From assembly GCF_938039245.1 (NCBI RefSeq), contig NZ_CALHVN010000026.1, positions 1 through 64,000 of the forward strand: DNA of 64,000 bases. The letters are read 5' to 3'. Below, in pieces: positions 26,693-34,676 of this stretch (positions are counted from its first letter, which is position 1; every line of letters starts with the position of its first letter). Made by a program: the position numbers and the translations under genes. This stretch comes from an uncultured Campylobacter sp. (GTDB lineage: Bacteria; Campylobacterota; Campylobacteria; Campylobacterales; Campylobacteraceae). The notes below the pieces were generated by a model. The model was not told the origin of the DNA. It ran no database searches and worked only from the letters and a program-made list of their open reading frames with translations.

Positions 26693-26777
26693 TGGTGCGG
26701 ATGAAAGGACTTGAACCTTCACGCCGTGGGGCACCAGATCCTAAGTCTGGCGTGTCTGCCAATTTCACCACATCCGC
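26693..26777 (-). tRNA. tRNA-Leu (anticodon TAG)
   Basis: Cloverleaf of 85 nt including encoded CCA. The acceptor GCGGATG pairs with CATCCGC, the anticodon loop is CTTAGGA between CCAGA and TCTGG, and there is a long variable arm as expected for leucine. It is last in the five-tRNA operon. Confidence 0.96.
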
Positions 26778-26792
26778 ACAACAATAATAAAG

Positions 26793-26869
26793 TGGTACGC
26801 CCATCAGGATTCGAACCTGAGGCCTACGGCTTAGAAGGCCGTTGCTCTATCCAGCTGAGCTATGAGCGC
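26793..26869 (-). tRNA. tRNA-Arg (anticodon TCT)
   Basis: 77-nt cloverleaf with encoded CCA. The acceptor is GCGCTCA with TGGGCGT, and the anticodon loop CTTCTAA sits between ACGGC and GCCGT. Confidence 0.95.
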
Positions 26870-26881
26870 ATAAAAACAAAG

Positions 26882-26958
26882 TGGCGCGCCCGATAGGAGT
26901 CGAACCCATAACCTACAGATCCGAAGTCTGTCGCTCTATCCAATTGAGCTACGAGCGC
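26882..26958 (-). tRNA. tRNA-Arg (anticodon TCG)
   Basis: 77-nt cloverleaf with encoded CCA. The acceptor is GCGCTCG with CGGGCGC, and the anticodon loop CTTCGGA sits between ACAGA and TCTGT. TCG reads CGA codons, and possibly other CGN codons by wobble. Confidence 0.94.
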
Positions 26959-26963
26959 CCAAG

Positions 26964-27040
26964 TGGGGTGAGTGATGGGAATCGAACCCACGACCCTCAG
27001 GACCACAATCTGATGCTCTAACCGACTGAGCTACACTCAC
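26964..27040 (-). tRNA. tRNA-His (anticodon GTG)
   Basis: 77-nt cloverleaf with encoded CCA. The acceptor is GTGAGTG with CACTCAC, the anticodon loop is TTGTGGT, and the discriminator is C. A G is encoded at 27041, giving the extra G(-1) typical of histidine tRNA. Confidence 0.96.
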
Positions 27041-27050
27041 CATCTAAAAA

Positions 27051-27128
27051 TGGTCGGGGTGAAAGGATTCGAACCTTCGGCCCTCTGGTCCCAAACCAGA
27101 TGCGCTAACCAGCCTGCGCTACACCCCG
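27051..27128 (-). tRNA. tRNA-Pro (anticodon TGG)
   Basis: 78-nt cloverleaf with encoded CCA. The acceptor is CGGGGTG with CACCCCG, and the anticodon loop TTTGGGA sits between TCTGG and CCAGA. It is first in the operon, directly behind the promoter. Confidence 0.96.
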
Positions 27129-27165
27129 AGGCATTGCGAGTTTAGCCTACTTATTGAAAAGGCGC

Positions 27166-27194
27166 ATTGTAGCGAAAAAAATATACTATGTCAA
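27166..27194 (-). promoter_or_regulatory. Near-consensus sigma-70 promoter of the tRNA operon
   Basis: On the minus strand TTGACA (27194-27189) is followed by exactly 17 bases, T-rich in the middle, and then TACAAT (27171-27166). A full -35 box is unusual for Campylobacter promoters and fits strong stable-RNA expression. Confidence 0.9.
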
Positions 27195-27212
27195 GAAAAA
27201 TAAGCTTAAATT

Positions 27213-28562
27213 TCAAAATTTGCGAAAATTATCGCTTCTAGCCGCGCAAACTCGGCTAAGAATAAATTTTGCATAAAAGAAAAAAGTTAGCCCGATCAGC
27301 CAAACGTTAAAAAACATCGCCTTAAAAATATCTTGCAACTCGCCGCCAAAAACATCGGCAACAAGCGAGTAAAGCGCGATTTGCAGCACTATCTGACGGG
27401 TAAAATTTAAAACAAAAACCGCCGCGGGCCTTTTTACGCCTTGAAGCGTCGAGCCGGAGAGATTTATGAGCGCGTAGCCTATAAACGCTAGCGAATTTAC
27501 CGCAAAATAGCTTTTTGCCGCACTCACTACCTCGGGCGTCTCGTCAAAAAACCCGACCAAAATCCCGCCGAGCCCAAGGCAAAAAGCCGCCGCAAAAACG
27601 CAATAAACCGCTAAAAATTTGACTGCATAAGCGTAGCAGCCGCACACTCTGGCGTATTCGCGCGCACCGAAGTTTTGCGACACGATACCAAGCACCGCCG
27701 ATGCGATGCCAGTCGTCGGCAGCATGACGATCTGCTCGATACGTAGCGCGAGACCATAGCCTGCGACCGCGTGCGTGCCGTAGCGGCTGATAAAGTGCAT
27801 GAGAACGAGCCCGCCAAGCGACATCGAGAGGTAGTTTAGACACGCAGGCAAGGCTTGGGCTAAAATTTTGCGGTAGATGGCGAGTTCTGGTGCAAATGAG
27901 CGTAAATTTAAAAAATTTATCATACCCGTTTTTGCGACTTTGATGCCTAAAAATAGCGAACCCAAAAGCTGCACCGAAGCCGTCGCCAGCGCTATGCCGC
28001 CGATACCCAGCCCGCAAAAATCCACGTAAAAAAAGCAAAAGCCCAAATTTATAAAAAGTCCCGCAAAAAGCCAGTTTCGCAGGCTCTTCGTGTCGCCCGC
28101 GGCTACCAACACGCCGTTTAGCGATTTTATAAGCAAGAAAAATGGCGAAGCAAGGAATATCACGCGGTTATACGCCATGGCCTCGCGCAAAAACTCCTCG
28201 TTCGCACCTAAAATTTTAAGCAGATGCGGAGTAAAAATAAATCCTGAAAGCCCCATAAAAAGCGCACAAAGAAAGACGAAAAACACGCCTTTTGCGGCAT
28301 AAATTTTAGCTAGCCGGTCCTTGCCTCCGCCAAGCGCGTTGCCCACAAGCGCCGTTAGCGCCGAGCCAAAGCCAAGCCCCACGCCCACGACGCTGATATA
28401 GAGCAAAAAACTCATCGAAAAGCCCGCCAGCGCCTGCGTCGATATGCGCGCGGCAAAAAACACGCCCGTAACGTTATAAAGCGTGTTAAAGCTCATCGCG
28501 ACGCCCGCGGGCGCGGCTAGGCGCAGCACGAGCTTGTTTATGGGCTCTTTTGTGAGATTCAC
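27213..28562 (-). CDS. MATE-family multidrug efflux transporter
   Basis: The 449-aa protein has about 12 membrane helices in two MatE repeats. It starts NLTKEPINKLVLRLAAPAG, and the second repeat starts near ILAQALPACLNYLSMSLG (about residues 225-245). Expected to export cationic drugs or metabolites with Na+ or H+ antiport across the inner membrane. Its start overlaps the AlkD-like ORF by 4 bp, forming a two-gene operon. Close relatives are annotated only as MATE proteins; the substrate is not predictable. Confidence 0.93.
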   Translation of the reverse strand: MNLTKEPINKLVLRLAAPAGVAMSFNTLYNVTGVFFAARISTQALAGFSMSFLLYISVVGVGLGFGSALTALVGNALGGGKDRLAKIYAAKGVFFVFLCALFMGLSGFIFTPHLLKILGANEEFLREAMAYNRVIFLASPFFLLIKSLNGVLVAAGDTKSLRNWLFAGLFINLGFCFFYVDFCGLGIGGIALATASVQLLGSLFLGIKVAKTGMINFLNLRSFAPELAIYRKILAQALPACLNYLSMSLGGLVLMHFISRYGTHAVAGYGLALRIEQIVMLPTTGIASAVLGIVSQNFGAREYARVCGCYAYAVKFLAVYCVFAAAFCLGLGGILVGFFDETPEVVSAAKSYFAVNSLAFIGYALINLSGSTLQGVKRPAAVFVLNFTRQIVLQIALYSLVADVFGGELQDIFKAMFFNVWLIGLTFFFYAKFILSRVCAARSDNFRKF

Positions 28563-29227
28563 TTGATTTTGAGCTCCAAAAGCGCATCTTTTACCTCTTT
28601 TGGCACGCGGTAGCTGTCGCGGATCTTTGAGATCGTTTTGTTGTGGGTAAATTTACTCAGTCGCCCACTCTCTAGCAGCTGCTGCCCTGCGCCGTCAAAT
28701 TTAATAAAAATCTCAGCTAAACACCAAGCAGCCGCCATTTGCACGTAGTATCGCTCATCCTTTTCCTCAGCGCAAATTTCAAAAAACCGCTCGAGCGAAA
28801 TCGCCCCAAAATTGCGCATAAAATAAACGTAGAAAAAGCGCTTTTCGTATTCTAAATTTGAGCCTAGAGCCTGCTTTAGTAGCGCATCCACGTAGCGCGC
28901 ATCGCTGAATTTAGGCTCAAAGCCGTCCGTCACAGCCCAGTTTGGCATCGTTTTGATAAACTCGCTAGCTAGCTTAAATTTAGCTTCGTCGTCTTTTATG
29001 AGCATTATCAAAAAGCCCTTTAGCATAAACTCCTCGTGAAAAAACGGCTCATAAGCAGCGATCTGTTCTAAATTTAGCCGAGCAAAATTTTGCTTTGCCA
29101 GGCGTCTTAGCTCGGGAGTTTTTACGCCTAAAATTTCGGGGCTTTTGATGAGTTTTTGCGAAAAGGCCGCTAGCTTTTGGCTCCCAAGCCCCTCTAAAAT
29201 CTCTAAAAATTCGCCTTTTACGTCCAC
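28559..29227 (-). CDS. DNA alkylation repair protein (AlkD-like HEAT-repeat)
   Basis: The 222-aa protein is all-helical. Motifs include GVKTPELRRLAKQN (about residues 34-47), WAVTDGFEPKF (about 96-106) and a C-terminal THNKTISKIRDSYRVP, all typical of Pfam DNA_alkylation. Members excise or bind alkylated purines through a HEAT-repeat cradle. First gene of an operon with the MATE exporter. Catalytic activity in this small branch is not established. Confidence 0.85.
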   Translation of the reverse strand: MDVKGEFLEILEGLGSQKLAAFSQKLIKSPEILGVKTPELRRLAKQNFARLNLEQIAAYEPFFHEEFMLKGFLIMLIKDDEAKFKLASEFIKTMPNWAVTDGFEPKFSDARYVDALLKQALGSNLEYEKRFFYVYFMRNFGAISLERFFEICAEEKDERYYVQMAAAWCLAEIFIKFDGAGQQLLESGRLSKFTHNKTISKIRDSYRVPKEVKDALLELKIK

Positions 29228-29341
29228 GCTAGCTCCTTTGCTTTTTAAATTTACTGCTCAAATTCGTCCTGCTTAAATTTGACGCCCCAAAAAGCCGAAG
29301 CGTCAAATTTGCCGCCCTGCGCGCCTAAAAGCAAATTTTAA

Positions 29342-29366
29342 AGGCTCAAATTTTACTTTTGAGCCT
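29342..29366 (-). terminator. Terminator overlapping the end of terC
   Basis: AGGCTCAAA pairs perfectly with TTTGAGCCT; on the minus strand it is followed by TTAAAATTT. The stem includes the stop codon of the terC-like gene, so translation and termination are close-packed. Confidence 0.75.
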
Positions 29367-30090
29367 CTTGCGCGCGTTTTGCCGACTTTTTGCGAGCGTA
29401 GATGTTGATGAGCTCCACGCCTAGAGAAAACGCCATCGCAAAGTAAACATAGCCCTTAGGCACATGCATACCAAGCCCCTCGCCCACAAGCGTAAAGCCG
29501 ATCAGGATCAAGAACGCAAGCGCGAGAATTTTGATCGTCGGGTTGTTATCGACGAAATTTGAAATGCCCTTAGACGCGAACATCATCACGCCCACGGCAA
29601 GTATCACGGCTAGGATCATGATCTCGATGTGGTTTGCCATGCCCACTGCGGTGATGACGCTATCAAGCGAAAAGACGATGTCAAGTACGGCGATCTCGGC
29701 GATAACGACCCAAAAACTCGCATGCCCTTTGCTCGCCGAGTGCTCCTCGTGCTCGCCGCTGACGCTTGAGTGGATCTCGAGCGTGGATTTGCCGATAAGG
29801 AAAAGCCCGCCTAAAATCAGCACCAAATCGCGCCCCGTGATCGTAAAGTCAAACACGCTAAATAGCGGCTTGGTAAGCTTCATAATCCAAAATAGCGAAA
29901 GCAAAAGCGCAATCCTCGTTAGCATCGCAAGCGAAAGCCCCAAAATGCGGCCTTTGTCGCGCTGCTCTGGCGGGAGTTTGCCCACTAGGATCGCGATAAA
30001 TATGATGTTGTCGATACCAAGCACGATCTCAAGCCCCGTTAGCGTCACGAGCGACAGCCACGCTTCGGGCGAAAAAATCCAATCAAACAT
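29353..30090 (-). CDS. TerC-family integral membrane protein
   Basis: The 245-aa protein has about seven membrane helices. The family motifs are GLEIVLGIDNIIFIAIL at about residues 19-35 and AVLDIVFSLDSVITAVGM at about 133-150; each contains the conserved acidic residue within the membrane. A histidine/serine-rich loop (SSVSGEHEEHSASKGHA) sits between the halves. TerC/Alx-type proteins are linked to metal export, especially manganese, and membrane stress. It is a single gene with a terminator; no tellurite cluster is nearby. Confidence 0.9.
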   Translation of the reverse strand: MFDWIFSPEAWLSLVTLTGLEIVLGIDNIIFIAILVGKLPPEQRDKGRILGLSLAMLTRIALLLSLFWIMKLTKPLFSVFDFTITGRDLVLILGGLFLIGKSTLEIHSSVSGEHEEHSASKGHASFWVVIAEIAVLDIVFSLDSVITAVGMANHIEIMILAVILAVGVMMFASKGISNFVDNNPTIKILALAFLILIGFTLVGEGLGMHVPKGYVYFAMAFSLGVELINIYARKKSAKRAQEAQK

Positions 30091-30417
30091 TTTTTTCCTT
30101 TTTTATAAATTAGGGCGCGATTATAGCCAAAACGGGTTTAAATTTGATTGAGCGAGCGGGCACGGGCGTTTGGGGATCAAATTTGGCGCTTTAACGCACG
30201 AATATTTGCGTTTTGAGGCGATTAAATTTGACGGATTTTGGTTTATTTGGTAGCGGTTAAATTTGCCGCGATGAAATTTGGTTTTGTAAAATACGCCGCA
30301 AACGGCTCTGCGAATAAATTTTTAGAAAAAACGAATTTAAGGAAAATTATCTTGGATAAAGGGCGTTTAAGCGATAAGCGGATAAAATTAAAATCTTTTG
30401 TGAAATTTAAAATAAAG

Positions 30418-30492
30418 TGGTGACCCCTACGAGACTCGAACTCGTGTTACCGCCGTGAAAGGGCGATGTCCTAACCGCTAGACGAAGGGGCC
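30418..30492 (-). tRNA. tRNA-Glu (anticodon TTC)
   Basis: 75-nt cloverleaf with encoded CCA. The acceptor is GGCCCCT with AGGGGTC (one G-U pair), and the anticodon loop CTTTCAC sits between TCGCC and GGCGG. It stands alone between terC and the lipoprotein gene. Confidence 0.96.
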
Positions 30493-30561
30493 ACAAATTA
30501 GCGGAAATGGGATTTTACATTAAAGATAATAAAAAACAGCTTAAATTAAGGATAAAAAATT

Positions 30562-31041
30562 ATGAAAAAATTTTCTAAATTTGCTTTGAGCGCGCTTGCA
30601 TGCCTCGCGCTTGGCGGCTGTGCCGCGCTACAAAGTCAAAAATCATCAGACAAATTTACCGTCACCATCCTCACTCCGCCGCTAAAAATCAACGACGTGG
30701 GCTTCCTGCACAAAACCGCAAATCAGCTAAATTTGCAAATTTACAGCTCGGGCGTAAATACGGTAAATCTCAAAATAAACGACAAAATTTGCATGAACGG
30801 CGCGTGTTTCGAGAAAAAAGAATTTAACAAAAAGTTCTTTTTAGAGGAGAGATATGACGACTTTTTCGCGGAAATTTTGGAGCGCAAGCCGCTGTATGAC
30901 GGCATAAATGTAATGACAAATTCGTGCGGTTTTATACAAGATATAAGTAAATATTCAATAAAATACGAAGTTTGCGGTAAAAATATCAGCTTTTTCGACG
31001 CTAAAAACCGCATAAAAATCATCATAAAAGAGCTTCAATGA
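30562..31041 (+). CDS. Hypothetical lipoprotein
   Basis: The 159-aa protein has a lipoprotein signal peptide ending in LALGGC (lipidated cysteine near residue 20). The mature part has several cysteines (ICMNGACFEKKEF; NSCGF; YEVCGK) that could form disulfides in the periplasm. AAGGAT lies before the ATG. It overlaps nfo by 4 bp. I recognise it only as a conserved Campylobacter-type lipoprotein without known role; its coupling to nfo is probably an accident of packing. Confidence 0.75.
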   Translation: MKKFSKFALSALACLALGGCAALQSQKSSDKFTVTILTPPLKINDVGFLHKTANQLNLQIYSSGVNTVNLKINDKICMNGACFEKKEFNKKFFLEERYDDFFAEILERKPLYDGINVMTNSCGFIQDISKYSIKYEVCGKNISFFDAKNRIKIIIKELQ

Positions 31042-31877
31042 AATTTATCGGCGCGCATGTGAGCATCGCGGGCGGCGTAGAAAACGCTCCGCTAAATGCG
31101 GCAAATATCGGCGCGAACGCCTTTGCGATGTTCGTCAAAAACCAGCGCCAATGGGAGGCCAAGCCGCTTTCCCAGGAAAGTATCTCCAAATTTAAGCAAA
31201 ATTTAAAAGCAGTCGGCATCGAGCCCAGGCACGTTTTGCCGCACAACGGCTACCTTATAAATTTAGGCCATCCAAGCGCCGAGCAAAGGCAAAAGTCCAT
31301 TAACGCCTTTTTGGACGAAATTTACCGCGTAGAGGCGCTAGGCCTAGCGATGATAAATTTTCATCCGGGCTCGTATCTAAACGAAATTTCGCCCGAAATT
31401 TGCCTCCAAAATATCGCAAATTCCGTAAATTTCCTACTCGAAAATAGCCAAAACGTAAAGCTAGTCATAGAAAATACCGCGGGTCAGGGCTCAAATTTAG
31501 GCTTTAAATTTGAACACCTAGCCTTTATCGTCAAAAACTGTATCGATAAAAGCAGGATCGGCGTTTGCCTAGATACCTGTCATACGTTTGCCGCTGGATA
31601 CGACATCAGGGGCGACTACCGGCGCGTGATGGGCGAATTTGACGAGATAGTCGGGCGCGATATGCTGTGCGGCATGCATCTAAACGACGCTAAATTCGAC
31701 CTAGCCAGCAAAAAAGACCGCCACGAGAGCCTGGGCAAGGGCTTCTTGGGCTTAAAAACGTTTGAAAACATCATAAACGACCCCCGCACGGACGATATCC
31801 CGCTAGTTTTAGAGACGATCGACGAGAGCATCTGGGCGGACGAGATAAAAATTTTAAGAAACTTTAAAGGAGAATAA
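31038..31877 (+). CDS. nfo: Endonuclease IV (AP endonuclease)
   Basis: Cleaves 5' to abasic sites in base-excision repair. The 279-aa TIM barrel starts KFIGAHVSIAGGVENAP and has LPHNGYLINLGHP, INFHPGS, VIENTAGQG, CLDTCHTFAAGYD, GMHLNDAK and VLETIDE, supplying the His, Glu and Asp ligands of the trinuclear zinc centre. All are present and the length is normal. A 4-bp overlap with the upstream lipoprotein gene and direct abutment with the FadL gene suggest one transcript. Confidence 0.97.
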   Translation: MKFIGAHVSIAGGVENAPLNAANIGANAFAMFVKNQRQWEAKPLSQESISKFKQNLKAVGIEPRHVLPHNGYLINLGHPSAEQRQKSINAFLDEIYRVEALGLAMINFHPGSYLNEISPEICLQNIANSVNFLLENSQNVKLVIENTAGQGSNLGFKFEHLAFIVKNCIDKSRIGVCLDTCHTFAAGYDIRGDYRRVMGEFDEIVGRDMLCGMHLNDAKFDLASKKDRHESLGKGFLGLKTFENIINDPRTDDIPLVLETIDESIWADEIKILRNFKGE

Positions 31878-33122
31878 ATGAGAAAATATATCGGCGTTTG
31901 CCTAGCGGCTTGCTGTCTAAATGCGGCGGGCTTCAAAATCCCCGAGCAAAGCGGCGATAGCATCGCACTTTTAAACTCAAACGTCGCAACGAGCTTCGGA
32001 CCCGACGCAGCCTATAATAACCCGGCGAATATGATATTTTTGGACGGCGGACACTACTTTGAAAGCTCGCTAACCTACCTGCGCATGTCAAAGACGAAGT
32101 ACAGACACTTTAACGGGGCTAAATTTACCTCAAAAAGAGCAGGCGCGCTAGCTCCGACTTTTCATTACGTTTCGCCGCAGTTTGGCGACTGGCGCTTTGG
32201 CCTATCAGTCGTCGTACCTGCGGGAATGTCGATGAGATGGGACGAAAATCTACCTAAAGCCACCTCTAAAAAATTCGACCTAAAAGTGATCGAGGTAAAT
32301 CCTAGCGTCGCCTACGCGCTAACCGATAACATCGCGTTGGGCTTTGGCCTTCGCGCCGTTTACGCTAGAGGAGAGGCCGTGCAGGAGGTCCCTGGCGCAC
32401 TACCCGCCTCGCAAGACATCAAGGGCGACCGCGTAAATTTCGGCTACAACGCGGCTATCACGTATAAACCGACTTCAAATTTGAGCCTAGCGGCCACCTA
32501 CCGCTCGAAAGTAAATATGAATCTAAAAGGCGACACCGATATCAGCGCGCCGGCGCATCCGAGAGGAGCATTTCCGAGCGGCTCGTATAGCGGCAGCGCA
32601 AAGCTATCCGTACCGCTACCTGCGAGCTTAAATTTAGCCCTCTCGTATAAAATCGCAAATACCACGCTGCTATTTGACTTTGAGAGAACCTATTGGTCGG
32701 CGTGGAGGGAGCTTGACTTCAACTACCCGGGCGCCTCGGCCGCTCACTACCGCAACCCGTTTTTTGCGGCATTTGACGCGTCCAAAAAGCGCGACTGGAA
32801 GGACAGCAACGCCTACCGCATCGGCGTAGCGCACGACGCAACGGATAAGCTCCGCCTGATGGGCGCGGTTACGTTTGACGAAGCCGCCTCTAGAGCTGAC
32901 ACCACGGGCTTTGATCTGCCCGATACCAAGGCCGTCATCTACGCAGCGGGCTTTAACTACAAATTTACGGACGCTTTGGAGCTGGGAGCTAGCTACTTCT
33001 ACCAAGACAGAAAGGCGCGCGACGTGAACTACTACTCAAACGCGTCGGGACTTTATCCAAACGGCAAATTTGAGCGCGGCAACGCTCAGGCGATAAATTT
33101 GAACGTAAAATATAAATTTTAA
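31878..33122 (+). CDS. FadL/OmpP1-type outer-membrane transporter
   Basis: The 414-aa protein has a signal peptide (to about AAG, residue 18), then GFKIPEQSGDSIALLNSNVATS, the FadL hatch-domain start, and NNPANMIF. The remainder is alternating amphipathic strands ending NAQAINLNVKYKF, with the C-terminal Phe of beta-barrels. FadL proteins take up long-chain fatty acids or other hydrophobic compounds through the outer membrane. The gene directly follows nfo and is followed by an acyl-CoA ligase 9 bp later. That pairing supports a fatty-acid substrate. Confidence 0.9.
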   Translation: MRKYIGVCLAACCLNAAGFKIPEQSGDSIALLNSNVATSFGPDAAYNNPANMIFLDGGHYFESSLTYLRMSKTKYRHFNGAKFTSKRAGALAPTFHYVSPQFGDWRFGLSVVVPAGMSMRWDENLPKATSKKFDLKVIEVNPSVAYALTDNIALGFGLRAVYARGEAVQEVPGALPASQDIKGDRVNFGYNAAITYKPTSNLSLAATYRSKVNMNLKGDTDISAPAHPRGAFPSGSYSGSAKLSVPLPASLNLALSYKIANTTLLFDFERTYWSAWRELDFNYPGASAAHYRNPFFAAFDASKKRDWKDSNAYRIGVAHDATDKLRLMGAVTFDEAASRADTTGFDLPDTKAVIYAAGFNYKFTDALELGASYFYQDRKARDVNYYSNASGLYPNGKFERGNAQAINLNVKYKF

Positions 33123-33131
33123 GGCGCGGCC

Positions 33132-34676
33132 ATGAACTACCCTTACGAAAATTTCGAGGATATGCTAAACGCCGCGGTCGAAAAAAACGGCGGCGGTATC
33201 GCGATCTACACCGAAACGGACAAAATAAGCTACAAGCAGCTACGCGCAAACGCCTTTACGCTGGCCGCGTTTTTACAAGGCATGGGCGTGAAAAAGGGCG
33301 ACCGCGTCGCGATGATCGTAAATAACTCGCCGGAGTTTATCGCTAGCTACTTTGCCATCACGCTACTTGGCGCCGTGGCCGTGCCGATAAATACCTTTTT
33401 AAAATACGAAGAATTCGAGTACATCATAAACGACTGCGGGGCGAAATTTCTCTTTGCCTCGGCCGAGCTAGCCAAAGAGATACGCGGACTAGAGAGTAAA
33501 ACTGCGGTAAAAAAGATCGTCTGGATCGGCGATAGAGCCGAATTTGACGGAAACAATATCGCCTATGCCCACGCGCTAAACTGCCGTATAGAGCTAAATT
33601 TGACCGACCGACCAAAGCTTAATGACCTAGCCCACATCATCTACACATCGGGCACCACGGGTAAGCCAAAAGGCGCGATGATCAGCTACCGCAACCTCAT
33701 CTCAAACGTTCAGGGCGCGCACGAGGTCTTTCACGTACGCACGAAGGATAGATTTGCCGTGTTTTTGCCGATGTTTCACAGCTTTACTCTCACGGCGATG
33801 GTGCTGCTACCGATATTTTCGGCATGTTCGCTTATTTTAGTAAAGTCCATTTTCCCGTTTTCAAACGTCCTAAAACAAGTCCTGCTCAAGCGCGCAACCG
33901 TATTTTTGGGCGTGCCCGCGATATACACAGCTATCGGCAAAGCAAAAATCCCGTGGTATTTTCGCTGGTTTAACTGCATTAGGATTTTCATCAGCGGCGG
34001 AGCGCCTTTGGCCGAGCAGACTATCACCGATTTTCGCGTTAAATTTCCGCGCGCGGTGCTGATAGAGGGCTACGGCCTTAGCGAATGCTCGCCTATCGTA
34101 TCGGCAAATACGCTGCAAAAACAAAAAATCTCAAGCGTCGGCTTGCCGCTGCCCGGCTACGAAGTAAAATGCATAAACGACGAGATGATCGAACTGCCCG
34201 CAGGCGAGGTCGGCGAGCTAATCGTAAAAGGCGACTGCGTAATGCAGGGCTACCTAAATATGCCAGACGCCACCGACGAAACGATCGTAAACGGCTGGCT
34301 GCGTACGGGCGACCTCGTTAAGATCGACGAAGAGGGCTATATCTTTATCGTCGACCGCAAAAAAGACCTCATCATCTCAAAGGGCATCAACATCTACCCG
34401 CGCGAGATCGAGGAGGTGCTGTTTAAATTGCCCGAGGTCGAAGCCGCCGCCGTTATCGGCGTCAGAGACGAGCATGCGGATGAGGAAGTCACGGCGTTTA
34501 TACAGTTTAAAGAAAACATGAGCCTGGACGAAAAAGATATCCGCGCGCACCTAAAAAAACACTTGGCGAATTTTAAAATTCCAAAGACGATTTATTTTAA
34601 AGACGAACTGCCTAAAAACGCGACGGGCAAGGTGCTAAAGCGCGTTTTAAAAGACCAGATAAGGGGTGAAATTTAG
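33132..34676 (+). CDS. Long-chain acyl-CoA synthetase-like AMP-forming ligase
   Basis: The 514-aa adenylate-forming enzyme has the P-loop IIYTSGTTGKPKGAMIS at about residues 167-183, EGYGLSECSP near 310-319, the hinge region TGDLVKIDEEGYIFIVDRKK near 393-412, and the catalytic lysine in PKNATGKVLKR near 496. It activates carboxylic acids, most likely fatty acids given the FadL gene upstream. No beta-oxidation genes are in the window, so imported acids may go to lipid synthesis. A one-base overlap couples it to the next gene. Confidence 0.88.
   Translation: MNYPYENFEDMLNAAVEKNGGGIAIYTETDKISYKQLRANAFTLAAFLQGMGVKKGDRVAMIVNNSPEFIASYFAITLLGAVAVPINTFLKYEEFEYIINDCGAKFLFASAELAKEIRGLESKTAVKKIVWIGDRAEFDGNNIAYAHALNCRIELNLTDRPKLNDLAHIIYTSGTTGKPKGAMISYRNLISNVQGAHEVFHVRTKDRFAVFLPMFHSFTLTAMVLLPIFSACSLILVKSIFPFSNVLKQVLLKRATVFLGVPAIYTAIGKAKIPWYFRWFNCIRIFISGGAPLAEQTITDFRVKFPRAVLIEGYGLSECSPIVSANTLQKQKISSVGLPLPGYEVKCINDEMIELPAGEVGELIVKGDCVMQGYLNMPDATDETIVNGWLRTGDLVKIDEEGYIFIVDRKKDLIISKGINIYPREIEEVLFKLPEVEAAAVIGVRDEHADEEVTAFIQFKENMSLDEKDIRAHLKKHLANFKIPKTIYFKDELPKNATGKVLKRVLKDQIRGEI

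Noticed and set aside
30238..30423. 61-aa plus-strand ORF
   Set aside because: It runs into the tRNA-Glu gene, has no ribosome site and has low-complexity Lys/Phe content.
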